NCBI RefSeq assembly: GCF_000429765.1
Contig: NZ_AUCM01000012.1
Coordinates: 1-64,000, forward strand
Direction of reading: 5' to 3'
DNA from: Gemmobacter nectariphilus DSM 15620
GTDB lineage: Bacteria; Pseudomonadota; Alphaproteobacteria; Rhodobacterales; Rhodobacteraceae
DNA: 64,000 nt
A program made the position numbers and the translations under genes. Each line of letters begins with the position of its first letter. Positions within the stretch are counted from its first letter, which is position 1. This document shows, one piece after another, positions 16,887-24,181 of this stretch. Below the pieces are notes generated by a model. It had not been told where the DNA came from, did not search any database, and saw nothing but the letters and a program-made list of their open reading frames with translations.

Positions 16887-18692
16887 CTAGAGGATGATCG
16901 AGGCCCCCTCGGTCGCCGCCCCTGCCTCGGCCCGCAGCCGCGCGAACAGCTCGCGCCCGGTGCCATGGGCATTGCCCGACAAATCCGCCACCACTGGCGC
17001 CCGGTCCAGAACACCGGGGGTCAGCACCTCCAGCAGCCCTGCCCCGGCATCAAGCCGAATCACATCGCCATCGCGCAGCTTTGCCAGCGCCCCGCCATCG
17101 GCCGCCTCGGGGCAGACATGGATCGCCGCCGGCACCTTGCCGCTGGCCCCCGACATCCGCCCGTCGGTCACCAGCGCCACCCGCAGCCCGCGATCCTGCA
17201 GGACCGCCAATACCGGCGTCAGCGCGTGCAGCTCCGGCATTCCGTTGGCGCGCGGCCCCTGAAAGCGCACGACCACCACCACGTCATCGGTGAACTCGCC
17301 GCGCCGGAAGGCGGCCTTGACGGCCTCCTGATCGTGGAACACCCGAACCGGGGCCTCGATCACATGGCGATCTGCCGGCACCGCCGATACCTTGATCACC
17401 CCGCGCCCCAGATTGCCAGACAGCTGCGCCAGCCCCCCCGTCGGGGCAAAGGGATCGGCCGCCGGGCGCAGGATCCGCGTGTTCAGGCTCTCGCGCGGGG
17501 CGTCCTGCCAGGCCAGCTTGCCCCCGATCAGCTTGGGATCGCGGGCATACAACTCCAGCCCGTCGCCCGCCACGGTCACCACATCGTCATGCACCAGCCC
17601 GGCTGCCAGCAATTCGCCAATCAGCCAGCCCATCCCACCCGCCGCGTGGAAATGGTTCACATCGGCCAGCCCGTTCGGATAGACCCGCGCCAGCAACGGC
17701 ACGGCAGCGGAAATATCCGCGAAATCCTGCACATCCAGCACGATGCCTGCCGCCCGCGCCATGGCCGGCAGATGCAGCACCAGATTGGTGGACCCGCCCG
17801 TCGCCATCAGCCCGACGATCCCGTTGACAAAGGCCCGCTCGTCCAGAATCCGTCCTGCGGGGCGGAAATCGTTCCCCAGCGCGGTGATCGCCGCCGCCCG
17901 CGCCACCGCCGCATCGGTCAGCGCCTCGCGCAGCGCCGTGCCCGGATTGACAAAGGCCGCCCCCGGCAGGTGCAGGCCCATGATCTCCATCAGCATCTGG
18001 TTGGAATTTGCCGTGCCATAGAACGTGCAGGTGCCCGGCCCGTGGTAGCTGGCCATCTCGGCCGCCAGCAATTCCTCACGCGTCGCATCCCCGGTGGCAA
18101 AGCGCTGGCGCACCTTGGCCTTTTCGTAGTTCGGCAGGCCCGATGGCATCGGCCCCGAGGGCACGAAGATCGCCGGCACATGGCCAAAGCTCGCCGCCGC
18201 CATCACCAGCCCCGGCACGATCTTGTCACAGATCCCCAGCCACAGCGCGGCGTCATAGCAATCGTGGCTCATTGCAACGCCGCCCGCCAGCGCGATCACA
18301 TCGCGCGAGAACAGCGACAGCTCCATCCCCGGGCGGCTTTGGGTGACCCCGTCGCACATGGCCGGAACGCCCCCCGCCACCTGCGCCGTCGCGCCGGCCG
18401 CGCGGGCCGCCGCGCGAATCCGCTCGGGGTAATGCTCATAGGGCTGATGGGCCGACAGCATGTCGTTATAGGCGGTGACGATCCCGATATTCGGCGCCCG
18501 CCCGCCCGCCAGCGTCGCCTTGTCCGCCCCGCTGGCCGCAAAGGCATGGGCCGCGTTGGAACAGGCCAGATGCGCGCGCGCCGGACCCGCCTCGACCGCC
18601 TGCGCCAGCCGCTCCAGATAGGCCGCGCGCAGGGCTTCCGACCGTTTGCGGATACGGTCGGTCACGGCACGAATGCGAGGGTCGAGCGGCAT
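16887..18692 (-). CDS. edd: 6-phosphogluconate dehydratase
   Basis: 601 residues of the IlvD/Edd family. Typical segments: [60 protein letters not shown] and [19 protein letters not shown]. It converts 6-phosphogluconate to KDPG in the Entner-Doudoroff pathway using an iron-sulfur cluster; the conserved cysteines in MCDG, HDCYD and GTCTF are present. The start at 18692 has an AGGAGG site, while an upstream in-frame start at 18734 lacks support. The usual partner genes eda, zwf and pgl are not adjacent. Confidence 0.93.
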   Translation of the reverse strand: MPLDPRIRAVTDRIRKRSEALRAAYLERLAQAVEAGPARAHLACSNAAHAFAASGADKATLAGGRAPNIGIVTAYNDMLSAHQPYEHYPERIRAAARAAGATAQVAGGVPAMCDGVTQSRPGMELSLFSRDVIALAGGVAMSHDCYDAALWLGICDKIVPGLVMAAASFGHVPAIFVPSGPMPSGLPNYEKAKVRQRFATGDATREELLAAEMASYHGPGTCTFYGTANSNQMLMEIMGLHLPGAAFVNPGTALREALTDAAVARAAAITALGNDFRPAGRILDERAFVNGIVGLMATGGSTNLVLHLPAMARAAGIVLDVQDFADISAAVPLLARVYPNGLADVNHFHAAGGMGWLIGELLAAGLVHDDVVTVAGDGLELYARDPKLIGGKLAWQDAPRESLNTRILRPAADPFAPTGGLAQLSGNLGRGVIKVSAVPADRHVIEAPVRVFHDQEAVKAAFRRGEFTDDVVVVVRFQGPRANGMPELHALTPVLAVLQDRGLRVALVTDGRMSGASGKVPAAIHVCPEAADGGALAKLRDGDVIRLDAGAGLLEVLTPGVLDRAPVVADLSGNAHGTGRELFARLRAEAGAATEGASIIL

Positions 18693-18741
18693 GGCGCCTC
18701 CTGGCCGGACTGGATCGTCGGGGGTCCATGACACATACGCC

Positions 18742-18753
18742 GCTAGCGCTAAC
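18742..18753. promoter_or_regulatory. Candidate LacI-family operator upstream of edd
   Basis: GCTAGCGCTAAC contains the perfect palindrome TAGCGCTA and is one base from the full dyad GTTAGCGCTAAC typical of LacI-family operators in alphaproteobacterial sugar operons. It lies 50 bases upstream of the edd start, a sensible place for repression. Confidence 0.4.
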
Positions 18754-18901
18754 CTTTCAAGAACGCCCCTTGGCCCGGCACATCCGCGCCTGCGCCATGC
18801 ACAGACAGCATGGCGGTTCTGCGGCGCAGCATATTGTGCAGCCGCAGCAATTCGCCCATCTTGGCACCAGCAAAATAGACATGAAACCCGGAGTTCACGC
18901 C

Positions 18902-19048
18902 ATGAACGATCTGTCCCCCGAACGCCTGCAAGCCATCGAAGCCCAGGCCCGCGAAATGCGCGCCCGTGAAGTGCGCCGCCTTGCCGTCGCCTTTGTGGCG
19001 CTGGTGCGCCGCGCCTTTGGCCGCGACACGCAGACCCGCACCGCCTGA
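18902..19048 (+). CDS. Small basic protein (48 residues)
   Basis: [20 protein letters not shown] and onward, 48 residues, Arg/Ala-rich with two probable amphipathic helices. GGAG eight bases upstream of the ATG supports this start over the in-frame ATG at 18881. A strong terminator follows. It resembles the short Rhodobacterales proteins named after RSP_7527, but this is from memory and uncertain. Function unknown. Confidence 0.6.
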   Translation: MNDLSPERLQAIEAQAREMRAREVRRLAVAFVALVRRAFGRDTQTRTA

Positions 19049-19072
19049 GACTGCCCCGGCCGTCTTGAGGAA

Positions 19073-19108
19073 CGAAAGCCCCCGGCCAGCGCCGGGGGTT
19101 TTCGTTTT
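19073..19108 (+). terminator. Strong intrinsic terminator
   Basis: Stem CCCCCGGC/GCCGGGGG at 19079-19098 (loop CAGC), flanked by CGAAA and TTTTCGTTTT, which extends the stem and gives a U-run. It ends the 48-residue gene. Confidence 0.88.
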
Positions 19109-19234
19109 CGGGCCGCCAGTCATGTTTCCGCCGCGATCATGTTTTCGCCGCAAGGGCTTCTCAATCCTGACACTTTCTGCTAGGCTCGACCCTATCGAGC
19201 AGAATGGGGCGTCAGACCCCGGAAAGACATGATT

Positions 19235-19489
19235 ATGAAAGCCATTCCGGTGACCGTGGCCGTCATGGGCCTCGTTTGCGTTGGTGCCTGCAAGGCACCG
19301 GAAACGACCAACCGCTTTGACAGCGGCGACCTTCTTCTTTCCACACCCTTCCAGATGTCCGCCACCCGCGAAGACCGGGAATTGACCCAGTCGCTTGGCG
19401 CCGTCTCGATGAAGGACCAGCTGCGACCCGGCCAGGAACTGCAGTTTTCCGACCACGCTCGCAGGATCATCGCGGCTTACGCCAACTGA
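19235..19489 (+). CDS. Small putative lipoprotein (84 residues)
   Basis: 84 residues. MKAIPVTVAVMGLVCVGACK is a short signal peptide with lipobox VGAC; Cys19 would be lipidated. The mature part is polar (DRELTQSLGAVSMKDQLRPG). GGAAAG lies eight bases before the ATG at 19235; an ATG two codons earlier is too close to it. No family recognised. It precedes the rRNA methyltransferase by 38 bases. Confidence 0.65.
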   Translation: MKAIPVTVAVMGLVCVGACKAPETTNRFDSGDLLLSTPFQMSATREDRELTQSLGAVSMKDQLRPGQELQFSDHARRIIAAYAN

Positions 19490-19527
19490 CCCCTTTTGCG
19501 GCGACGCGCGGCAAGGTAGACGGGGCC

Positions 19528-20727
19528 ATGAGTGCCCCCAGCTACCCCCCCGTCCGCCTGCGGCCCAAGGCCGAAGCCCGTGCCATTCGTCACGGCTTCC
19601 CTTGGGTCTATTCCGATGAACTCGTGACCGACCGCCGCACCCAGGCGCTGCCCCCCGGCGCGCTCGCGGTGCTGGAAGACGCCGATCGCCGCCCGCTGGG
19701 GCTGGTCACGGTGAACGTCAAGTCCCGTATCATCGCCCGCATGCTCGACCGCGACCCCGAGGCCGTGCTGGACCAGGCCTGGTTCGCCGCCCGGCTGCGC
19801 CGCGCCCTTGCCCTGCGCGAGACATTGTATGACGCGCCGTTCTATCGACTGGTCCATGCCGAATCCGATGGGCTGCCCGGCGTGGTGATCGACCGCTTCG
19901 GCGATGCGGCGGTGATCCAGCCCAATGCTGCCTGGGCCGAGACCCATCTTGATGCGCTGCTGGCCGCGCTGGTCGAGGTGACGGGAGTGTCGACCGTCAT
20001 CAAGAACGGCTCTGGCCGCGCGCGCGGCCTTGAAGGGCTGGCCGAGGAAACCGCCCTGCTGCGGGGCGCGCTGTCTGGTCCGGTGCCGGTGCCGATGAAC
20101 GGGGCCATCTACATGGCCGACCTGCTGGGCGGGCAAAAGACCGGCCTGTTTTATGACCAGCGCCCGAACCATGCCTTTGCCGCCCGCCTTGCCCGCGGGC
20201 GCCGCGTGCTGGATGTCTTCAGCCATGTCGGCGGCTTCGGCCTTGCCGCTCTGGCGGCAGGGGCCGACCATGCGCTGGCGGTTGACGGATCGGCCCCCGC
20301 GCTGGACCTGGCCCGGCAAGGCGCCGAGGCGATGGGCGCCGCCGCCCGGTTCGAGACCCGTCAGGGCGATGCCTTTGACGTCCTCGAATCGCTGGGCACC
20401 GAGGGGCAGCAGTTCGGCCTTGTCGTCTGCGACCCGCCGGCCTTTGCCCCGGCGAAACCCGCCCTCGAAGCCGGCCTGCGCGCCTACGAACGCGTCGCCC
20501 GCCTTGCCGCCCCGCTGGTCGAACCGGGCGGCTATCTGGTGCTGTGTTCGTGCTCGCATGCGGCCGATCTGACCGCCTTTCGCAATGCAAGCGCCCGCGG
20601 CATCGGGCGCGGCGGTCGGCGCGGACAGATCCTGCACACCGGCTTTGCCGGGCCAGACCACCCGGTTCTGCCGCAACTGGCCGAAGGCGGCTATCTCAAG
20701 GCGCTGGCCTTCCGGCTGGACGGCTGA
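19528..20727 (+). CDS. rlmI: Class I SAM-dependent rRNA methyltransferase (RlmI-like)
   Basis: 399 residues. N-terminal PUA domain (RLRPKAEARAIRHGFPWVYS), central EEHEA-like domain, then a Rossmann methyltransferase: motif I VLDVFSHVGGFGLAALAAGA, motif IV VCDPPAFAP, and CSCSH with the catalytic Cys. By family it makes m5C in 23S rRNA (position 1962 in E. coli). Length is as expected. Converges on the ABC-F gene. Confidence 0.88.
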   Translation: MSAPSYPPVRLRPKAEARAIRHGFPWVYSDELVTDRRTQALPPGALAVLEDADRRPLGLVTVNVKSRIIARMLDRDPEAVLDQAWFAARLRRALALRETLYDAPFYRLVHAESDGLPGVVIDRFGDAAVIQPNAAWAETHLDALLAALVEVTGVSTVIKNGSGRARGLEGLAEETALLRGALSGPVPVPMNGAIYMADLLGGQKTGLFYDQRPNHAFAARLARGRRVLDVFSHVGGFGLAALAAGADHALAVDGSAPALDLARQGAEAMGAAARFETRQGDAFDVLESLGTEGQQFGLVVCDPPAFAPAKPALEAGLRAYERVARLAAPLVEPGGYLVLCSCSHAADLTAFRNASARGIGRGGRRGQILHTGFAGPDHPVLPQLAEGGYLKALAFRLDG

Positions 20728-20760
20728 TCCCACCCGCGCCGGCACACGACAGGCGGCTTC

Positions 20761-20831
20761 GGGCGCAGCGCCCCCTTGGTCCGTTGCGCCCGGTGGCATC
20801 GGTAGAGTGGGTATTTGTAGAAAGGTGAAAG
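20761..20831 (-). repeat. Box element copy 5 with small hairpin
   Basis: Hairpin GGGCG/CGCCC at 20761-20773 and AGTGGGTATTTGTAGAAAGG at 20806-20825. Orientation is hairpin then GGTATTT downstream of the plus-strand methyltransferase gene. Confidence 0.6.
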
Positions 20832-20850
20832 GGAAAGCGCATCGCCTGCC

Positions 20851-20886
20851 CTTTCGCCTTGATGCAAATATCCCCGCCGGAGGCTC
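20851..20886 (+). repeat. Box element copy 6, facing copy 5
   Basis: Box with CTTGATGCAAATATCCCCGC and a following CGGAGGCTCC. Oriented to read GGATATTT in the direction of the minus-strand ABC-F gene, 59 bases after its stop. Copies 5 and 6 form an inverted pair between convergent genes, one for each. Confidence 0.65.
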
Positions 20887-20944
20887 CGCACGCGCCGACA
20901 CGCCGCGGCAGGGGATAAGGCGCCACCAGGCCAGCCGCCCCGGC

Positions 20945-22762
20945 TCAGCCCCCGGCCTTTTCTTCCAGCTCCAGCCATTCTTCCTCGGCCGCAGACAGGG
21001 CAGCCTGACGTTCTGCCAGCATGTCCGAGGCCTTGCGCGCCTTCACCGGCTCGGCGGTGAACAGATCGGGGGTGGCCAGCAGATCGGTCAGCTTGCCGAT
21101 CTCGGCCTCCAGCCGCGCGATGATCGCGGGCAGATCGTCCAGCCGCTTGCGTTCGGTGAAGCTCAGCCCCGCTTTCGGGGCAGCCGGCGCGGGTTTCGGG
21201 GCTGGCGCAGCTTTGGCCGCCGCCACGGGCGCCACAACGGCTGCGGGGGCCGACAGCGCCCGCTGCGCCTGCATGTCGGTCCAGCCGCCGGCATAGACGA
21301 TCGCGCGCCCCTGCCCTTCGAGCATCACGGTCTGGGTGGCCACCCGGTCGATGAAGTCCCGATCGTGGCTGACCAGCAGCACGGTGCCCGGATATTCGCC
21401 CAGGATGTCCTGCAACAGATCCAGCGTCTCGACGTCCAGATCGTTGGTAGGCTCGTCCAGGATCAGCAGGTTCGATTCCCGCGCCATCAGACGCGCCAGC
21501 AACAACCGCGCCTTTTCGCCGCCCGAAAGCGACTTGACCGGCGCCCGCGCCTGACGTTCGTCGAACAGGAAGTCCTTGAGATAGCCCACCACATGCTTCG
21601 GCACGCCCCGCACAAGCACCTGATCGGAACTGCCCGACACCCGCATCTGCGGATCGTTGGTCAGGCTGTCCCACAGGCTTGCCTCGGGATCCAGCTGCGC
21701 GCGGGTCTGATCGAACACCGCGATTTCAAGCCCGGTGCCCAGCGTGACCGATCCCGCATCGGGGGCCATCTCGCCGGTCAGCAGTTTCAGCAGCGTCGTC
21801 TTGCCCGCGCCGTTCGGGCCGACAAAGGCCACCCGATCGCCCCGCATCACCCGCAGGCTGAAATCGCGGATCACCGGGCCCTGACCAAAGTCCTTCGTGA
21901 TCCCGACTGCCTCGATCACCCGCTTGCCCGATTGCGGCCCGGACTCCAGCTCCAGCGCGGCGGTGCCCTGACGGCGGATTTGCGCCGCGCGTTCGGCCCG
22001 CAAGGCCTCGAGCGCGCGCACCCGGCCCTGATTGCGCTTGCGGCGGGCCGAGATCCCCTCGACCGCCCATTTCGCCTCGGCCTTGATCTTGCGGTCCAGC
22101 TTGTGGCGGGCGGCATCCTCTTCGGCCCAGGTCTGCTCGCGCCATTCCTCGAATCCCTCGAAGCCCTGCTCGCGCCGGCGCGCCTCGCCCCGGTCCAGCC
22201 ACAGCGTCGCGCGGGTCAGCCGGCGCAGAAAGGCCCGGTCGTGGCTAATCAGCACAAAGGCCGCGCGGGTTTCCAGCAGCTGGGTTTCCAGCCATTCGAT
22301 CGCGGCAATGTCCAGATGGTTCGTCGGCTCGTCCAGCAGCATCAGCTCGGGCGCCTCGGCCATCAGCCGCGCCAGCGCCGCGCGGCGCCGCTCTCCGCCC
22401 GAGGCGGTGGCGACCGGCGTTGCCGGATCAAAGCGCAGCCCTTCGGCCGCTGCCTCGACCTTCCAGCCCTCGCCTTCGGGCAGGCCGGCTGCGGCGAAAT
22501 CGCCAAGGGTGGCAAAGCCGGACAGATCGGGGTCCTGCTCCATATAGCCCACGGTCACACCGGGCGGGACCACCCGGCTGCCAGCATCGGGTTCGACGCT
22601 GCCGGCCATGATCTTCATCAGGGTCGATTTGCCCGATCCGTTGCGGCCCACAAGGGCGACCCTGTCGCCTTGCTGGACAACAAGATCGAGCCCGTCAAAG
22701 ACAGGATTACCGCCGAAGGTCAGCGAGATACCGGAAAGTTGCAGAAGGGGTGCGCGTGCCAT
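20945..22762 (-). CDS. uup: ABC-F family ATPase (Uup type)
   Basis: 605 residues. Two nucleotide-binding domains: Walker A GRNGSGKST and GPNGAGKTT, signatures SGGERRR and SGGEKAR, Walker B LMLLDEPTNHLD and LLILDEPTNDLD. An arm/linker lies between them, then a C-terminal coiled coil (DDLPAIIARLEAEIGKLTDL) after an Ala/Pro-rich linker, which is characteristic of Uup. It is cytoplasmic and acts on ribosomes or branched DNA rather than in transport. The start at 22762 begins with the usual MARAPLLQLSGISLTFGG; a TTG 12 codons upstream is not needed. Confidence 0.9.
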   Translation of the reverse strand: MARAPLLQLSGISLTFGGNPVFDGLDLVVQQGDRVALVGRNGSGKSTLMKIMAGSVEPDAGSRVVPPGVTVGYMEQDPDLSGFATLGDFAAAGLPEGEGWKVEAAAEGLRFDPATPVATASGGERRRAALARLMAEAPELMLLDEPTNHLDIAAIEWLETQLLETRAAFVLISHDRAFLRRLTRATLWLDRGEARRREQGFEGFEEWREQTWAEEDAARHKLDRKIKAEAKWAVEGISARRKRNQGRVRALEALRAERAAQIRRQGTAALELESGPQSGKRVIEAVGITKDFGQGPVIRDFSLRVMRGDRVAFVGPNGAGKTTLLKLLTGEMAPDAGSVTLGTGLEIAVFDQTRAQLDPEASLWDSLTNDPQMRVSGSSDQVLVRGVPKHVVGYLKDFLFDERQARAPVKSLSGGEKARLLLARLMARESNLLILDEPTNDLDVETLDLLQDILGEYPGTVLLVSHDRDFIDRVATQTVMLEGQGRAIVYAGGWTDMQAQRALSAPAAVVAPVAAAKAAPAPKPAPAAPKAGLSFTERKRLDDLPAIIARLEAEIGKLTDLLATPDLFTAEPVKARKASDMLAERQAALSAAEEEWLELEEKAGG

Positions 22763-22963
22763 GGCCAAGCGGTTAGGGCCGCGCGCGACGAACGTCAAGC
22801 GCCTCGGATTTTCCTTGCACTATTGCCGAATCCTGCGATGCTGTCGGCCGCGACGTCTTTCTATTCGACCTCCTGTCTGCCCAAGGCCGCCAGCTATCGA
22901 CCTGACATGACTGAGCCACGCCGTCGCAATTCCGTGGACGGCACAACGACAGGAGATATCACG

Positions 22964-23170
22964 ATGGCCAAGGGCACCGTGAAATGGTTCAACACCACCA
23001 AGGGCTATGGCTTCATCGCCCCCGAAGGTGGCAGCAAGGACGTGTTCGTCCACATCACCGCGCTGGAGCGTGCGGGCATCCGCGGTCTGAAGGACGGCCA
23101 GCCGGTCACCTTCGACATCGAGAAAAGCCGTGACGGCCGCGAATCGGCGACCAATCTGGCGCTGGCATAA
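22964..23170 (+). CDS. cspA: Cold-shock domain protein
   Basis: 68 residues of a single cold-shock domain. RNA-binding motifs KGYGFI and VFVHI are intact, with the start MAKGTVKWFNTTKGYGFIAP. Binds single-stranded RNA/DNA and melts structure. AGGAG eight bases before the ATG. About 200 bases lie between it and the divergent ABC-F gene, enough for a long leader of the kind such genes often use for temperature control. Confidence 0.95.
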   Translation: MAKGTVKWFNTTKGYGFIAPEGGSKDVFVHITALERAGIRGLKDGQPVTFDIEKSRDGRESATNLALA

Positions 23171-23200
23171 GCCGGCATCGCCTCGCGAAAGCCATACGGA

Positions 23201-23230
23201 ACGGCCCCTGCACCGGCAGGGGCCGTTTTG
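23201..23230 (+). terminator. Intrinsic terminator after the cold-shock gene
   Basis: Stem ACGGCCCCTG/CAGGGGCCGT (10 bp, loop CACCGG) followed by TTTTG. Confidence 0.88.
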
Positions 23231-23313
23231 CATTGAAGGGGCGGACTTCGCCGCGTGGCGCTGTCGCAATCGGCGTTGGGGGCGGCGGGCGCCGCAACGC
23301 GCGCCGCGGGGGA

Positions 23314-24024
23314 TCACTGATCTGCCAGTTCCCAGGTCACGTTGACATTGACGGAATAGGTGACCTCACCGCCTTCGACCGGCACGGCCTCGGCCGCCAT
23401 GGCGACCGCGCCCTTGCGATACATCGGGACCGGATCGGGGGCGCCGCCGCTTTCGCTCATCTCGACGATGCGGCCCAGCTTCACGCCAGCGGCGCCTGCC
23501 ATCATCGTGGCCTTGCGCATTGCCTCTTGCACCGCCTTGACACGCGCCTCGTCCAGCGCGGCCGTCGCATCAGCAAGACCGAAGCTGAGCCCGTTGAAGG
23601 TGTTCGCCCCGTCCCCGACCGCCTTGTCCAGAACGCCCCCAAGCACCGCCAGATCGCGCACCCGGACGGTCAAGGTGTTCGACGCCTCATAGCCGACGAC
23701 CTTGGGCGGCTGACCATCGCGCGAATAATCCATGCGCGGCCCAAGGTTCAGCCCCGAGGTCTGAAGGTCGCGATCCGCGATGCCGCTTGCCTTGAGCTGC
23801 GCCAGCACGGTGGCCAGCCGCGCGCTGTTCTCGGCCAATGCCTCGGCGGCCGTGGCGCCCTGGGTGGTCACGCCCAGCGTGATCACGGCCATGTCGGGGC
23901 GTGCATCCACCCGCCCCTCGCCGCTGACCGAAAGACGGCCCTTGGTCGCATCGGCCAGGGCGGGCATCGCCACCATCGCCGCCGCCAGAGTTGCCGCCAG
24001 CACCGTTACCTTTTTCAAACGCAT
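23314..24024 (-). CDS. SIMPL domain (DUF541) periplasmic protein
   Basis: 236 residues. Signal peptide MRLKKVTVLAATLAAAMVAM ending in PALA, then the SIMPL/DUF541 domain: ISVSGEG-like LSVSGEGRVDARPDMAVITL, repeated in the family as a signal-linked periplasmic/outer membrane protein of poorly known role (oxidative stress in BP26/YggE relatives). AGGAG seven bases before the ATG fixes the start; the longer frame to 24072 is not needed. Divergent from the 968-residue gene. Confidence 0.88.
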   Translation of the reverse strand: MRLKKVTVLAATLAAAMVAMPALADATKGRLSVSGEGRVDARPDMAVITLGVTTQGATAAEALAENSARLATVLAQLKASGIADRDLQTSGLNLGPRMDYSRDGQPPKVVGYEASNTLTVRVRDLAVLGGVLDKAVGDGANTFNGLSFGLADATAALDEARVKAVQEAMRKATMMAGAAGVKLGRIVEMSESGGAPDPVPMYRKGAVAMAAEAVPVEGGEVTYSVNVNVTWELADQ

Positions 24025-24181
24025 ATCGGTTCTCCTTCTAGGACCGATTTCGTGTTTGTGAGACCCTTCCACAAGGAATCACTGGCAGAATTCCTTTCTT
24101 TCGGCGATTTCCTGCTATAGGGAACTGGACGTGTGATGCCGCTCTGTCGCCGCGCCACCCGACCATGTAAACAGTGGACGC

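Noticed and set aside
16677-18731. A long open frame opposite edd
   Set aside because: Shadow of the edd gene; Arg/Pro/His-rich with no domain.
21466-21490. A GGTTCGATTCC-like stretch resembling a tRNA T-loop
   Set aside because: Lies inside the ABC-F gene and has no matching acceptor or anticodon arms.
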